A DNA stretch of 5,104 nt from T1SED10-198M sp003554345 [NCBI: Candidatus Sumerlaeota bacterium]. GTDB lineage: Bacteria > Sumerlaeota > T1SED10-198M. The notes below the pieces were generated by a model. The model did no database searches and was not told the DNA's origin. It saw nothing but the letters and a program-made list of their open reading frames with translations. Made by a program: the position numbers and the translations under genes. The DNA lies in the NCBI GenBank assembly GCA_003554345.1, contig PWGE01000335.1:1-5104 (forward strand), written 5' to 3'. Of the stretch, positions 1 to 5,104 are shown one piece after another. The first letter of the stretch is position 1; the number at the start of each line of letters is the position of its first letter.

Positions 1-380
1 CTTTCCTGCACATCGCCCAGTCTTGTATAATCAGCATCAGCACGCAATTGGGGAAGTATCTGAGAAAAAGACTCCTGGATCATCCCTTCGGCTATTGCCT
101 TTTCCTGTAATACAGAGCGAAGTGATTGGTTATGAACAAGGGCTGTCTCCAGGGCTTCTTCCAGGGATAATTCTCCTTCCATAAAAGGCTGGCGTTTTTC
201 TTCCTTTTCACGCTGCTCATACCATTGACGGTAAGTTTGCTCTCTCTGTCTGCGGACATTACCATAGTAATCTTCATGCCTCAGTGCGCAACCACTCAGA
301 ACAAAAAAGAGCATCACAAATGATACTATAAAGAACGAAAAACCAGGGAAACGCCTGCAGGTTAAAACCATCTTCATCAT
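1..380 (-). CDS. TolC-family outer-membrane efflux lipoprotein, N-terminal part (truncated by window edge)
   Basis: Only the first 126 codons are present; the gene continues past the left edge. Residues 1-30 form a signal peptide: a basic start, a hydrophobic stretch rich in Phe and Val at about 14-28, then the lipobox LSGC at 28-31, so Cys31 should be lipidated. After a charged linker at about 34-66, residues from about 69 onward (LSLEEALETAL, then HNQSLRS, then ILPQLRADADYTR) match the start of the TolC/OEP fold, where an LxLxEAL helix leads into the long periplasmic hairpin and the first outer-membrane strand. Known members form the trimeric exit duct of RND, ABC or MFS efflux pumps or type I secretion. 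The start ATG at 380-378 overlaps the TGA of the upstream TetR gene (ATGA), and a second in-frame ATG follows directly. The substrate and partner pump cannot be inferred. Family assignment is firm; the role in efflux is inferred from the TetR partner. Confidence 0.9.
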   Translation of the reverse strand, partial: MMKMVLTCRRFPGFSFFIVSFVMLFFVLSGCALRHEDYYGNVRRQREQTYRQWYEQREKEEKRQPFMEGELSLEEALETALVHNQSLRSVLQEKAIAEGMIQESFSQILPQLRADADYTRLGDVQE

Positions 381-1030
381 TGTTGCTCCTTTACCCACTC
401 TTTTCCGGGAGTAAGTGAGTTCAGAACTATTTTCGAGACCTGTTCTATCGAAGCTTCCGGAGATCTTTCAGGGAATTGCCACATCCAGTAACACATGAAA
501 GAGTGGGTAATACCATCGATCATTAAGACGAGATAAAGAGGGTCTTCTTCTATAAAAATCCCCCCTGTAATACCTTCCTGTATCTTCCCTGACATGCTCT
601 CCAGATATTCTTCATATAATCGGACACAGTCTGCAGGTATATTTAAACTCTCATCTACCCGTACTTTATGAAGTGTCTCAAAAGCCACTTTAAAAAACCC
701 ATGGTGCTTTGCATATGATTCTAACCGCAACCTGACCAGCTCTTTTATGGCACGATAAGGGTCTTGTGGCGTCATTACCCGGGCGTAGAAACCATCCATA
801 AATTCATTAATCAATGAACCGAACAGTTCATTGAAAAGGTCATTTTTCCCCTTAAACATATTATAAAGGGTTCCAACGGCGAACTCGGCTTCCATGGCAA
901 TCTCTTCAACAGTTGCATAGTGATACCCCTTTTTGACAAACACCCGTTCTGCCGCATTCATAATTTCCTGCCTGTGCCGCAAACGCTCCCTCTCTTTACG
1001 AGAGAGCCGAACTTCTGTCTTTTTTCGCAT
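377..1030 (-). CDS. TetR/AcrR-family transcriptional repressor, probably regulating the adjacent efflux operon
   Basis: This encodes 217 residues, normal for TetR proteins. A basic N-terminal arm at 1-20 precedes the family HTH. Helix 1 is around IMNAAERVFVKKGY (23-36), and the HTH itself is TVEEIAMEAEFAVGTLYNMFKGK (about 40-62), including the GTLYxxFxxK signature that ends the recognition helix, followed by DLF. The remaining roughly 150 residues are the all-helical dimerisation and ligand domain, which is too variable to predict the inducer. I chose ATG 1030-1028 because ATGAGGTT lies 8 bases upstream. A longer frame from GTG 1072 adds 14 residues but has no ribosome binding site and would leave that site inside the gene. 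The stop overlaps the start of the TolC gene, so the two are co-transcribed and probably translationally coupled. TetR proteins usually bind palindromes near their own promoter; candidates lie just upstream. Confidence 0.93.
   Translation of the reverse strand: MRKKTEVRLSRKERERLRHRQEIMNAAERVFVKKGYHYATVEEIAMEAEFAVGTLYNMFKGKNDLFNELFGSLINEFMDGFYARVMTPQDPYRAIKELVRLRLESYAKHHGFFKVAFETLHKVRVDESLNIPADCVRLYEEYLESMSGKIQEGITGGIFIEEDPLYLVLMIDGITHSFMCYWMWQFPERSPEASIEQVSKIVLNSLTPGKEWVKEQQ
386..391 (-). promoter_or_regulatory. Ribosome binding site of the TolC gene, inside the TetR gene end
   Basis: AAGGAG on the minus strand lies 5 bases before ATG 380 and 8 bases before the second ATG at 377. Either ATG could be used; the first gives a four-base ATGA overlap with the TetR stop. 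The site lies in the last codons of the TetR gene, which fits reinitiation by ribosomes finishing TetR. Confidence 0.7.
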
Positions 1031-1036
1031 AAGATT

Positions 1037-1044
1037 AACCTCAT
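1037..1044 (-). promoter_or_regulatory. Ribosome binding site of the TetR gene
   Basis: ATGAGGTT on the minus strand has its GAGG core 8 bases before ATG 1030. This decides the start: the alternative GTG at 1072 has no comparable site upstream. Confidence 0.65.
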
Positions 1045-1072
1045 ATAATAAAAACTCATCAGAAATAACCAC

Positions 1073-1089
1073 TATTCATCAAATGAATA
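1073..1089. promoter_or_regulatory. Candidate operator palindrome just upstream of the TetR gene
   Basis: TATTCAT-CAA-ATGAATA has perfect 7-base arms around a 3-base centre. A further ATTCA at 1093-1097 pairs with the same TGAAT (1084-1088), so three half-sites overlap. It lies 43 bases upstream of the TetR start codon. Size and position suit an autoregulatory TetR-family operator. That TetR binds here is inference. Confidence 0.4.
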
Positions 1090-1152
1090 CAGATTCACAT
1101 TTAAGCAAAATGCTCTCAGAATGCAAGAGCTCATAATCAAAAAGGATGTAAC

Positions 1153-1169
1153 AAAGATACTGTATCTTT
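1153..1169. promoter_or_regulatory. Candidate operator, perfect 17-base palindrome
   Basis: AAAGATAC-T-GTATCTTT has perfect 8-base arms about a single central base. It lies about 120 bases upstream of the TetR start and about 390 bases upstream of the GHL10 gene. Odd-length perfect palindromes of this size are typical of dimeric repressor sites. No T-run follows and the arms leave no usable hairpin loop, so a terminator is unlikely. Which protein binds is unknown; the adjacent TetR is the obvious candidate. Confidence 0.45.
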
Positions 1170-1447
1170 AGCCAGAAACATTCATTATATAACCAGTTTT
1201 GAGCATACTGCCAGAAAATTTGTTACAGCAGGCTTGTTTTGTATCATCCATGATAATTTTTGTACTGACACGCCAGAAATCTGCTTATCAGGTTCGACTA
1301 TACCAGGAAAGGCTGCTCTGCTCTTTTGATCTGCTGTCAACATGATTTCTTATTTCAATGGCCTTTATCGCTGATAACTCCAAATACTTTCTGATGAAAT
1401 ATACAGATGTCACTGCAATTCCCCATTTTACACTTTCCTCAGGGAAG

Positions 1448-1460
1448 ATACTGACAGTAT
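1448..1460. promoter_or_regulatory. Candidate operator-like palindrome upstream of the GHL10 gene
   Basis: ATACTG-A-CAGTAT is a perfect 13-base inverted repeat about 55 bases before the TTGACA box. The nine bases AAGATACTG (1445-1453) also occur in the palindrome at 1153-1169, so the two may be related sites. This could be a regulatory site for the rightward gene; evidence is sequence symmetry only. Confidence 0.3.
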
Positions 1461-1514
1461 TAATCACCAGTTTATCTTCAAACCGGGAAATATAACTATT
1501 TATTGCTTTTATTC

Positions 1515-1542
1515 TTGACAATGCTAACATACGTAAAATTAT
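1515..1542 (+). promoter_or_regulatory. Possible sigma70-like promoter of the GHL10 gene
   Basis: TTGACA at 1515-1520 is a perfect -35 box. The best -10 at acceptable spacing is AATTAT (1537-1542, 16-base spacer, 4 of 6 matches). A better hexamer, TAAAAT (1534-1539), is only 13 bases away. Initiation near 1549 would leave a very short leader cutting into the G-run, so this pairing is uncertain and the real start may lie further upstream. Confidence 0.35.
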
Positions 1543-1546
1543 TGTT

Positions 1547-1553
1547 GGGGGGA
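1547..1553 (+). promoter_or_regulatory. G-rich ribosome binding site of the GHL10 gene
   Basis: Six Gs followed by A lie 8 bases before ATG 1562, separated by AT-only sequence. It is not a classic AGGAGG, but GGGGA can pair with the pyrimidine-rich 16S rRNA tail. It supports ATG 1562 as the start, as does the signal peptide that begins directly there. Confidence 0.5.
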
Positions 1554-1561
1554 ATATATAA

Positions 1562-4366
1562 ATGAGAAAGACAGCAACTATTTTTCTTATTTTCTTTGCT
1601 TTATTTCTGGCAAGAGGAGAAGAACAGCGTTCTTTATTTTTACCTGTAGATATTTATGAGGAATATGAAGAGGGAAATATAGACAACTGGGTTAATTTAA
1701 TAAGCAACCAGGGGTGGAACGAGGTATATATTCCCGTATATAGCGGCGAAAAAGCTTACTGGCCCAGCCCCACCTATCAGGCTCATAATGGTCCTATTCA
1801 CTCTGAAAATGATATTCTACGCAGTATTATAAAAGCATTCCAGGAAAATGATATACGAGTAAGTGCCTGGTTTAAAGGAGGTTTACAAGTCAGTGGAGAA
1901 GTCCATCCTCTTTATCAGGCAAATTCGGAGTGGTTCTCCCAAACTTCACAGGGAAATTCTTTAACAGAAGATAAAAGATACATTTCTCCTGCCAGTCACG
2001 AGGGCATGCAAATGCTGAAAGACATGATTCATGAGTTAGTCAGAGACTACCCTATTCACGGCATTGGCATCGATAATTTCACGTGGGGTTCTGTTGATCT
2101 TGGCTATGGGGAAAAGACACTCGCCCGATATCGTGACTCATACCACCTACCTCCAGATAGTACCATTGATTTTGAAGATGACCAATGGCATACTTTTCGC
2201 CAGAATCTTTTAAACAGGCAACTTAAAGAAATCTATCGGTTGATCAAAGCAGTAAATCCTTACATCCATGTTTCCGGGATTGCTCATAGTTATGACGATA
2301 CAACAACCAACCTGCAACCCTGGAAAAGATGGTTAAAGGGTGGTTATGCCGACAGCATTATTATTCCTTTAAGGGAAACAGAGAAAGAAGAAGTATCAGA
2401 AGAAATTGAAAGTAACCAGACATATGCCGGGCCTTTCAGAGACAAAATCTATTTTTCACATACACCTGGCGACCGGTTAAAAGATGACCATTTTATTATT
2501 CAGCCACAATCATTGGATAAGGTGGAAAACATTGAAGATTTACCCTGGGATGAGATTATAGCCCATCCCTATCACACAAACCGCCTTCAGCGCAAAATTT
2601 TAACTGTGGAAGACAGTGCACGTGCTCTTATTGCCGGTGAGTGGCAAAAATCAAGTAATACTCATTCCCTGAGTAATGAATTCATAAAAACCGGAAACGA
2701 AACCACCAGTGTATTTGCGTGGCTTACTTCTTTACCGCAGGGAGGGACCTATAACGTTTATATTTTCATTCCCGAACTGGAAAACAAGCATTCAGAAGCA
2801 CAATACCGCCTTTCTCATGACTCTGGATCTGAAATTCTTACTATTGATCAAAGTGCCGTTCAGGGAGAATGGTTGAAATTGGGTCAATGGGATTTCCCTG
2901 AAGATGAACGGATCACTCTACTCACATTGAGTAACGAGGGCGTTCCTGAAGATAAATATGTGGTAGCAGATGCCATTAAACTGGAACATGTGCCTGTAGA
3001 ACCGGAAGTTCGGGCCGCCTGGACCAGTCGCTATCAATGGACGGCAGAAACAGTAGAAGAAAGCAAGCAAAATATTCGCGAACAAATGGAGCGACTCAGA
3101 GAATATAATTTTAATGCAGTAGCTTTCCAGGCACGCCCTTGCATGGAAACCTATTATCCCAACCCCTATGAACCCTATTGCGGGGAATTCTGGGACTATG
3201 AATCTCCAGGAATCGACCCTGAAACCGGAGAAGAATTTGATGCTTTGGAGTATGCTATAATCCAGGCTCGTTTAAACGATCTGAAGTTTTATTGTTACAT
3301 TAACACCCACACCATAACGGTAAGTTCTGTAGAAGAAGAAGTTTCACCTACTCACCGATACCATCTGCATGCCCATGATGAAGCAGAGGAGGATTGGCGT
3401 CTTTACAGTGATGAAGACACCCCCCTAACAGAGTATTCTTCCTATGTCTGGATATGTCCGGCAGTACCCGGAGCAGAAGCATGGACCAGAAAGATGGTAA
3501 ATTATGTGGTGGATAACTATGAAGTAGATGGAGTGCATTTCGATCGTATTCGTACTCCTGGCAATGATTTTACATATAATCCCATTTCACGGAAACGTTT
3601 TGAGGATCCCTATGCTAATCCTGATGAATTTGAAGACATAGGGGATTTTATGCGAAAGCAAATTACCGATCAATTAGAGCGCATCATGGGAGATACAAAC
3701 ATACTGGACCCAACAATGGAAATTTCGACAGCCCCCTTCGGTATAGTTTACACAGAACCCGAATTTTATGATGGAACAGGTACAGAAAGTCATTACCAAT
3801 GGTTTCAGGCTTCCTTTGATTGGCTGGAAAGAGGGGTGGTTGATGAAATATTCCCTCAAATTTACTGGGAAATCGAGAGTGCACATCCTTTTGAAGTGCT
3901 TTATGCCCAGTGGCTTCATCATTCCCATGGAAGACATATACACGCAGGTATCAACAACCGCTGGAACGAAGTCAATCAAATCAAAGAAGTACGCCGTCAG
4001 GGTGGACCCGGCAATATTTTATGGCATATAAATAATGCTGACTATCAGGCAATAAAAGAAGAAATATATCAGGAACCAGCTCCTGTACCCCCTCTCTCCT
4101 GGAAAACATTTCCTGAAACAGGAAAGATTACAGGTACCGTTTACGATGATAATAATGAACCGATCCAGGATGCATTGATAAACGTCAATAAAAATAGTTA
4201 TAACTACGTTTCAGGTGCCGATGGTCGTTTTTCAATGGTGAATAAACCTGCAGATACCTATAAGATTACTGTGCAACGCAATGAGTATACCACTAAAGAA
4301 AAAGCAATAGAGATTCAGGCAGGAGAGACAAAAAATATAAACATTTTTCTGGAAAAATCTGAGTAG
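1562..4366 (+). CDS. Secreted glycoside-hydrolase-like protein with two GHL10/DUF187-type barrels, a golvesin-like domain and a C-terminal beta domain
   Basis: This encodes 934 residues, much longer than usual single-barrel GHL10 proteins. A Sec signal peptide (1-19) has a basic start, a hydrophobic core and probable cleavage after ARG. Barrel 1 spans about 24-335: VYIPVYSG at 55-62, SAWFKGG at 101-107, YISPA at 140-144, GIGIDNF with Asp171, and ADSIIIPL at 263-270. A golvesin/xanthan-lyase CBD-like domain spans about 349-477 and ends in the typical YVVADAIKL. Barrel 2, about 484-835, is canonical GHL10: RAAW at 484, FNAVAFQARP at 517-526, VDGVHFDRIR with Asp661, STAPFG at 722-727 and FPQIYW at 764-769. 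Residues 854-934 resemble a carboxypeptidase-regulatory-like beta sandwich (GKITGTVYD, GADGRFSM). No lipobox, membrane anchor or obvious sorting tail is present, so it should be periplasmic or released. Polysaccharide hydrolysis or binding is inferred from the fold; the substrate is unknown. The downstream glycosylphosphotransferase hints at a cell-surface glycan. Confidence 0.9.
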   Translation: MRKTATIFLIFFALFLARGEEQRSLFLPVDIYEEYEEGNIDNWVNLISNQGWNEVYIPVYSGEKAYWPSPTYQAHNGPIHSENDILRSIIKAFQENDIRVSAWFKGGLQVSGEVHPLYQANSEWFSQTSQGNSLTEDKRYISPASHEGMQMLKDMIHELVRDYPIHGIGIDNFTWGSVDLGYGEKTLARYRDSYHLPPDSTIDFEDDQWHTFRQNLLNRQLKEIYRLIKAVNPYIHVSGIAHSYDDTTTNLQPWKRWLKGGYADSIIIPLRETEKEEVSEEIESNQTYAGPFRDKIYFSHTPGDRLKDDHFIIQPQSLDKVENIEDLPWDEIIAHPYHTNRLQRKILTVEDSARALIAGEWQKSSNTHSLSNEFIKTGNETTSVFAWLTSLPQGGTYNVYIFIPELENKHSEAQYRLSHDSGSEILTIDQSAVQGEWLKLGQWDFPEDERITLLTLSNEGVPEDKYVVADAIKLEHVPVEPEVRAAWTSRYQWTAETVEESKQNIREQMERLREYNFNAVAFQARPCMETYYPNPYEPYCGEFWDYESPGIDPETGEEFDALEYAIIQARLNDLKFYCYINTHTITVSSVEEEVSPTHRYHLHAHDEAEEDWRLYSDEDTPLTEYSSYVWICPAVPGAEAWTRKMVNYVVDNYEVDGVHFDRIRTPGNDFTYNPISRKRFEDPYANPDEFEDIGDFMRKQITDQLERIMGDTNILDPTMEISTAPFGIVYTEPEFYDGTGTESHYQWFQASFDWLERGVVDEIFPQIYWEIESAHPFEVLYAQWLHHSHGRHIHAGINNRWNEVNQIKEVRRQGGPGNILWHINNADYQAIKEEIYQEPAPVPPLSWKTFPETGKITGTVYDDNNEPIQDALINVNKNSYNYVSGADGRFSMVNKPADTYKITVQRNEYTTKEKAIEIQAGETKNINIFLEKSE

Positions 4367-4381
4367 ATATATCTCTTCTAC

Positions 4382-4419
4382 CACCCTCAAGAGAACCATT
4401 TAAACTGACAGTAAGGGTG
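4382..4419 (+). terminator. Weak possible hairpin after the GHL10 gene
   Basis: CACCCT (4382-4387) can pair with AGGGTG (4414-4419), followed by a T-rich stretch. The six-pair stem encloses a 26-base loop with no good inner stem and there is no clean T-run, so this is a poor terminator candidate. It is listed because it is the only GC-containing inverted repeat in the gap and lies between the stop codon and the next promoter. Confidence 0.2.
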
Positions 4420-4427
4420 ATTTCTAT

Positions 4428-4455
4428 TTGTTATTCAGAACAATCCATTTATAAT
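4428..4455 (+). promoter_or_regulatory. Sigma70-like promoter of the glycosylphosphotransferase gene
   Basis: TTGTTA (4428-4433) and a perfect TATAAT (4450-4455) are separated by 16 bases. Transcription would begin near 4462, about 33 bases before ATG 4495. The -35 box lies inside an inverted repeat, TTGTT-ATTCAG-AACAA (4428-4443), a possible regulator site. This suggests the gene can be expressed independently of the GHL10 gene. Confidence 0.55.
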
Positions 4456-4494
4456 TTTAATGACTGTATATAGGGAAGAATATGTGAGAAGCAT

Positions 4495-5104
4495 ATGTTA
4501 AAAAACCATTCTGCATTCTTCAGAAACCTGCACATTGCTTCTGATATTCTTCTTTCTCTTGCCGCCCTTTTAATAGCCTACTGGCTCCGTTTTCACATTG
4601 AAGTATTACCTGTTACCAAAGGATACCCCGGTTTCGAGCCCTATTTCATACTGATGCTTCCGATAACCCTCATATGGTTTTTTATTTTTAAAACATCCGG
4701 CTTGTATCTATCCCATCGTACCCGTCCTCTTTATGAGGAATTTACCATCATTCTTATAGATATTGTGCTGGCTTTTCTCTGTCTTTTGACCTTTCTGTTT
4801 TTCTATCGTCAATACAGTTATTCTATGCTGGTAATGGGGATGTTTTTTATTCTTAATATCACGCTCCTTTTTCTTTTTCGGGCGATTCTAAGGAGTTTTC
4901 TTTCTTGTATTCGAAAAAGGGGATACAACAAGAGGTACATACTCATTGTAGGAACAGATGAAAAAGCCTGGGACCTGACAAGAACGATTGAGAGACACCA
5001 GGAATACGGAATGGAAATAATTGGCTATATACGTCCCACCGTTAAAACGCCCTTCTTCAATGAAACCATTCGGCGGAAAACTCTGGGTGTTATAGACAGT
5101 CTAC
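4495..5104 (+). CDS. Polyprenyl glycosylphosphotransferase (WcaJ-like, exopolysaccharide priming), N-terminal part truncated by window edge
   Basis: The first 203 codons are present, cut by the right edge. Four hydrophobic helices lie at about 14-31, 50-66, 83-103 and 111-132. They are followed by a positively charged turn and a Rossmann-like CoA_binding_3 segment beginning RYILIVGTDEKA (147-158) and continuing to GMEIIGYI (172-179). Asp17 with WLRF (30-33), SGLY (68-71) and the YSYS-to-LFRAILR stretch (107-133) fit the membrane half of EPS sugar transferases. These move a sugar-1-phosphate from a nucleotide sugar to undecaprenyl phosphate at the inner membrane, the first step of exopolysaccharide or O-antigen repeat assembly. 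The catalytic transferase domain would lie beyond the edge. CapD/WbpM-type epimerases share this kind of N-terminus, so that alternative remains open. ATG 4495 is the only standard start after the in-frame TAG at 4471; its ribosome binding site (GAGAAG, 3 bases away) is weak and close. Confidence 0.82.
   Translation, partial: MLKNHSAFFRNLHIASDILLSLAALLIAYWLRFHIEVLPVTKGYPGFEPYFILMLPITLIWFFIFKTSGLYLSHRTRPLYEEFTIILIDIVLAFLCLLTFLFFYRQYSYSMLVMGMFFILNITLLFLFRAILRSFLSCIRKRGYNKRYILIVGTDEKAWDLTRTIERHQEYGMEIIGYIRPTVKTPFFNETIRRKTLGVIDSL

Larger units (their letters stand above)
1031..1561. other. Divergent intergenic region, 531 bases, palindrome-rich, no convincing gene
   Basis: This gap separates the leftward TetR-TolC operon from the rightward GHL10 gene and should hold both promoters. 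It contains four short perfect inverted repeats (1073-1089, 1153-1169, 1242-1255, 1448-1460) and three direct copies of GCCAGAAA (1171, 1210, 1272). TACTG occurs at 1158, 1206, 1263 and 1449. A minus-strand open frame of 80 codons (1288-1530) has no ribosome binding site and no recognisable family, so I do not call it a gene. No tRNA, rRNA or transposon end is visible. No well-spaced -35/-10 pair was found for the TetR gene; TATTAT at about 1045-1050 on the minus strand is too close to the start codon to be its -10. Confidence 0.6.

Noticed and set aside
92-277. 61-codon minus-strand open frame
   Set aside because: It lies in another frame inside the TolC-family gene, whose frame is open from 380 to 3 and has a lipobox and family motifs.
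1031-1072. N-terminal extension of TetR from GTG 1072
   Set aside because: There is no ribosome binding site before the GTG, and a good one lies before ATG 1030, which starts a normal-length TetR protein.
933-1136. 67-codon plus-strand open frame over the TetR start
   Set aside because: It is antisense to the clear HTH-coding part of the TetR gene and has no recognisable features.
1288-1530. 80-codon frame as a called CDS
   Set aside because: It has no ribosome binding site or recognised family and overlaps the opposite-strand promoter region; kept only as a low-interest finding.
3674-4031. Three further open frames (66-101 codons) on both strands
   Set aside because: All lie inside the second barrel of the GHL10 gene, whose conserved motifs continue through this stretch.
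4365-4374. AGATATATCT palindrome at the GHL10 stop codon
   Set aside because: Ten AT-rich bases, self-complementary with no loop; likely chance.
4460-4501. 13-codon upstream open frame (ATG 4460) overlapping the transferase start
   Set aside because: It has no ribosome binding site and begins at or just before the predicted transcription start near 4462.
1-5104. CRISPR array, tRNA or rRNA gene, transposon ends, phage genes
   Set aside because: No regularly spaced repeats, cloverleaf, rRNA-like sequence, transposase or phage proteins were seen on either strand.

Overview
The window comes from a Gram-negative (diderm) bacterium. The truncated gene at the left edge encodes an outer-membrane TolC-family lipoprotein, and the large central protein has a Sec signal peptide. 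The DNA is moderately AT-rich and the standard genetic code fits every gene. Nothing here fixes the phylum. Large GHL10-type proteins with golvesin-like domains occur in several environmental phyla, so I leave the taxon open.

Layout. (1) Positions 1-1030, minus strand: a TetR-family repressor gene followed by the start of a TolC-type efflux lipoprotein gene. The two overlap by an ATGA junction and run off the left edge. This looks like the front of a self-regulated efflux operon whose periplasmic adaptor and pump genes would lie outside the window. (2) Positions 1031-1561: a 531-base divergent intergenic region with no convincing gene but four short perfect inverted repeats. The best is a 17-base palindrome at 1153-1169. 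A TTGACA box and a G-rich ribosome binding site precede the rightward gene. (3) Positions 1562-4366, plus strand: a 934-residue secreted protein with two glycoside-hydrolase-like barrels of the GHL10 (DUF187) type, a golvesin/xanthan-lyase-like beta domain between them, and a C-terminal carboxypeptidase-regulatory-like beta domain. (4) Positions 4367-4494: a short gap with a good sigma70-like promoter. (5) Positions 4495-5104, plus strand: the N-terminal part of a membrane polyprenyl glycosylphosphotransferase (WcaJ-like), cut by the right edge.

How the genes may work together. The TetR-TolC pair is a self-contained efflux unit, probably unrelated to the rightward genes. The secreted GHL10 protein lies directly upstream of a gene for the enzyme that normally starts assembly of an exopolysaccharide or O-antigen repeat unit. 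This suggests, by context only, that it acts on a cell-surface or secreted polysaccharide. The separate promoter before the transferase argues against a strict operon. The most distinctive item is the duplicated-barrel architecture of the secreted protein. Its second barrel keeps the family motifs and holds all four cysteines of the protein, while the first barrel has lost several family signature residues.
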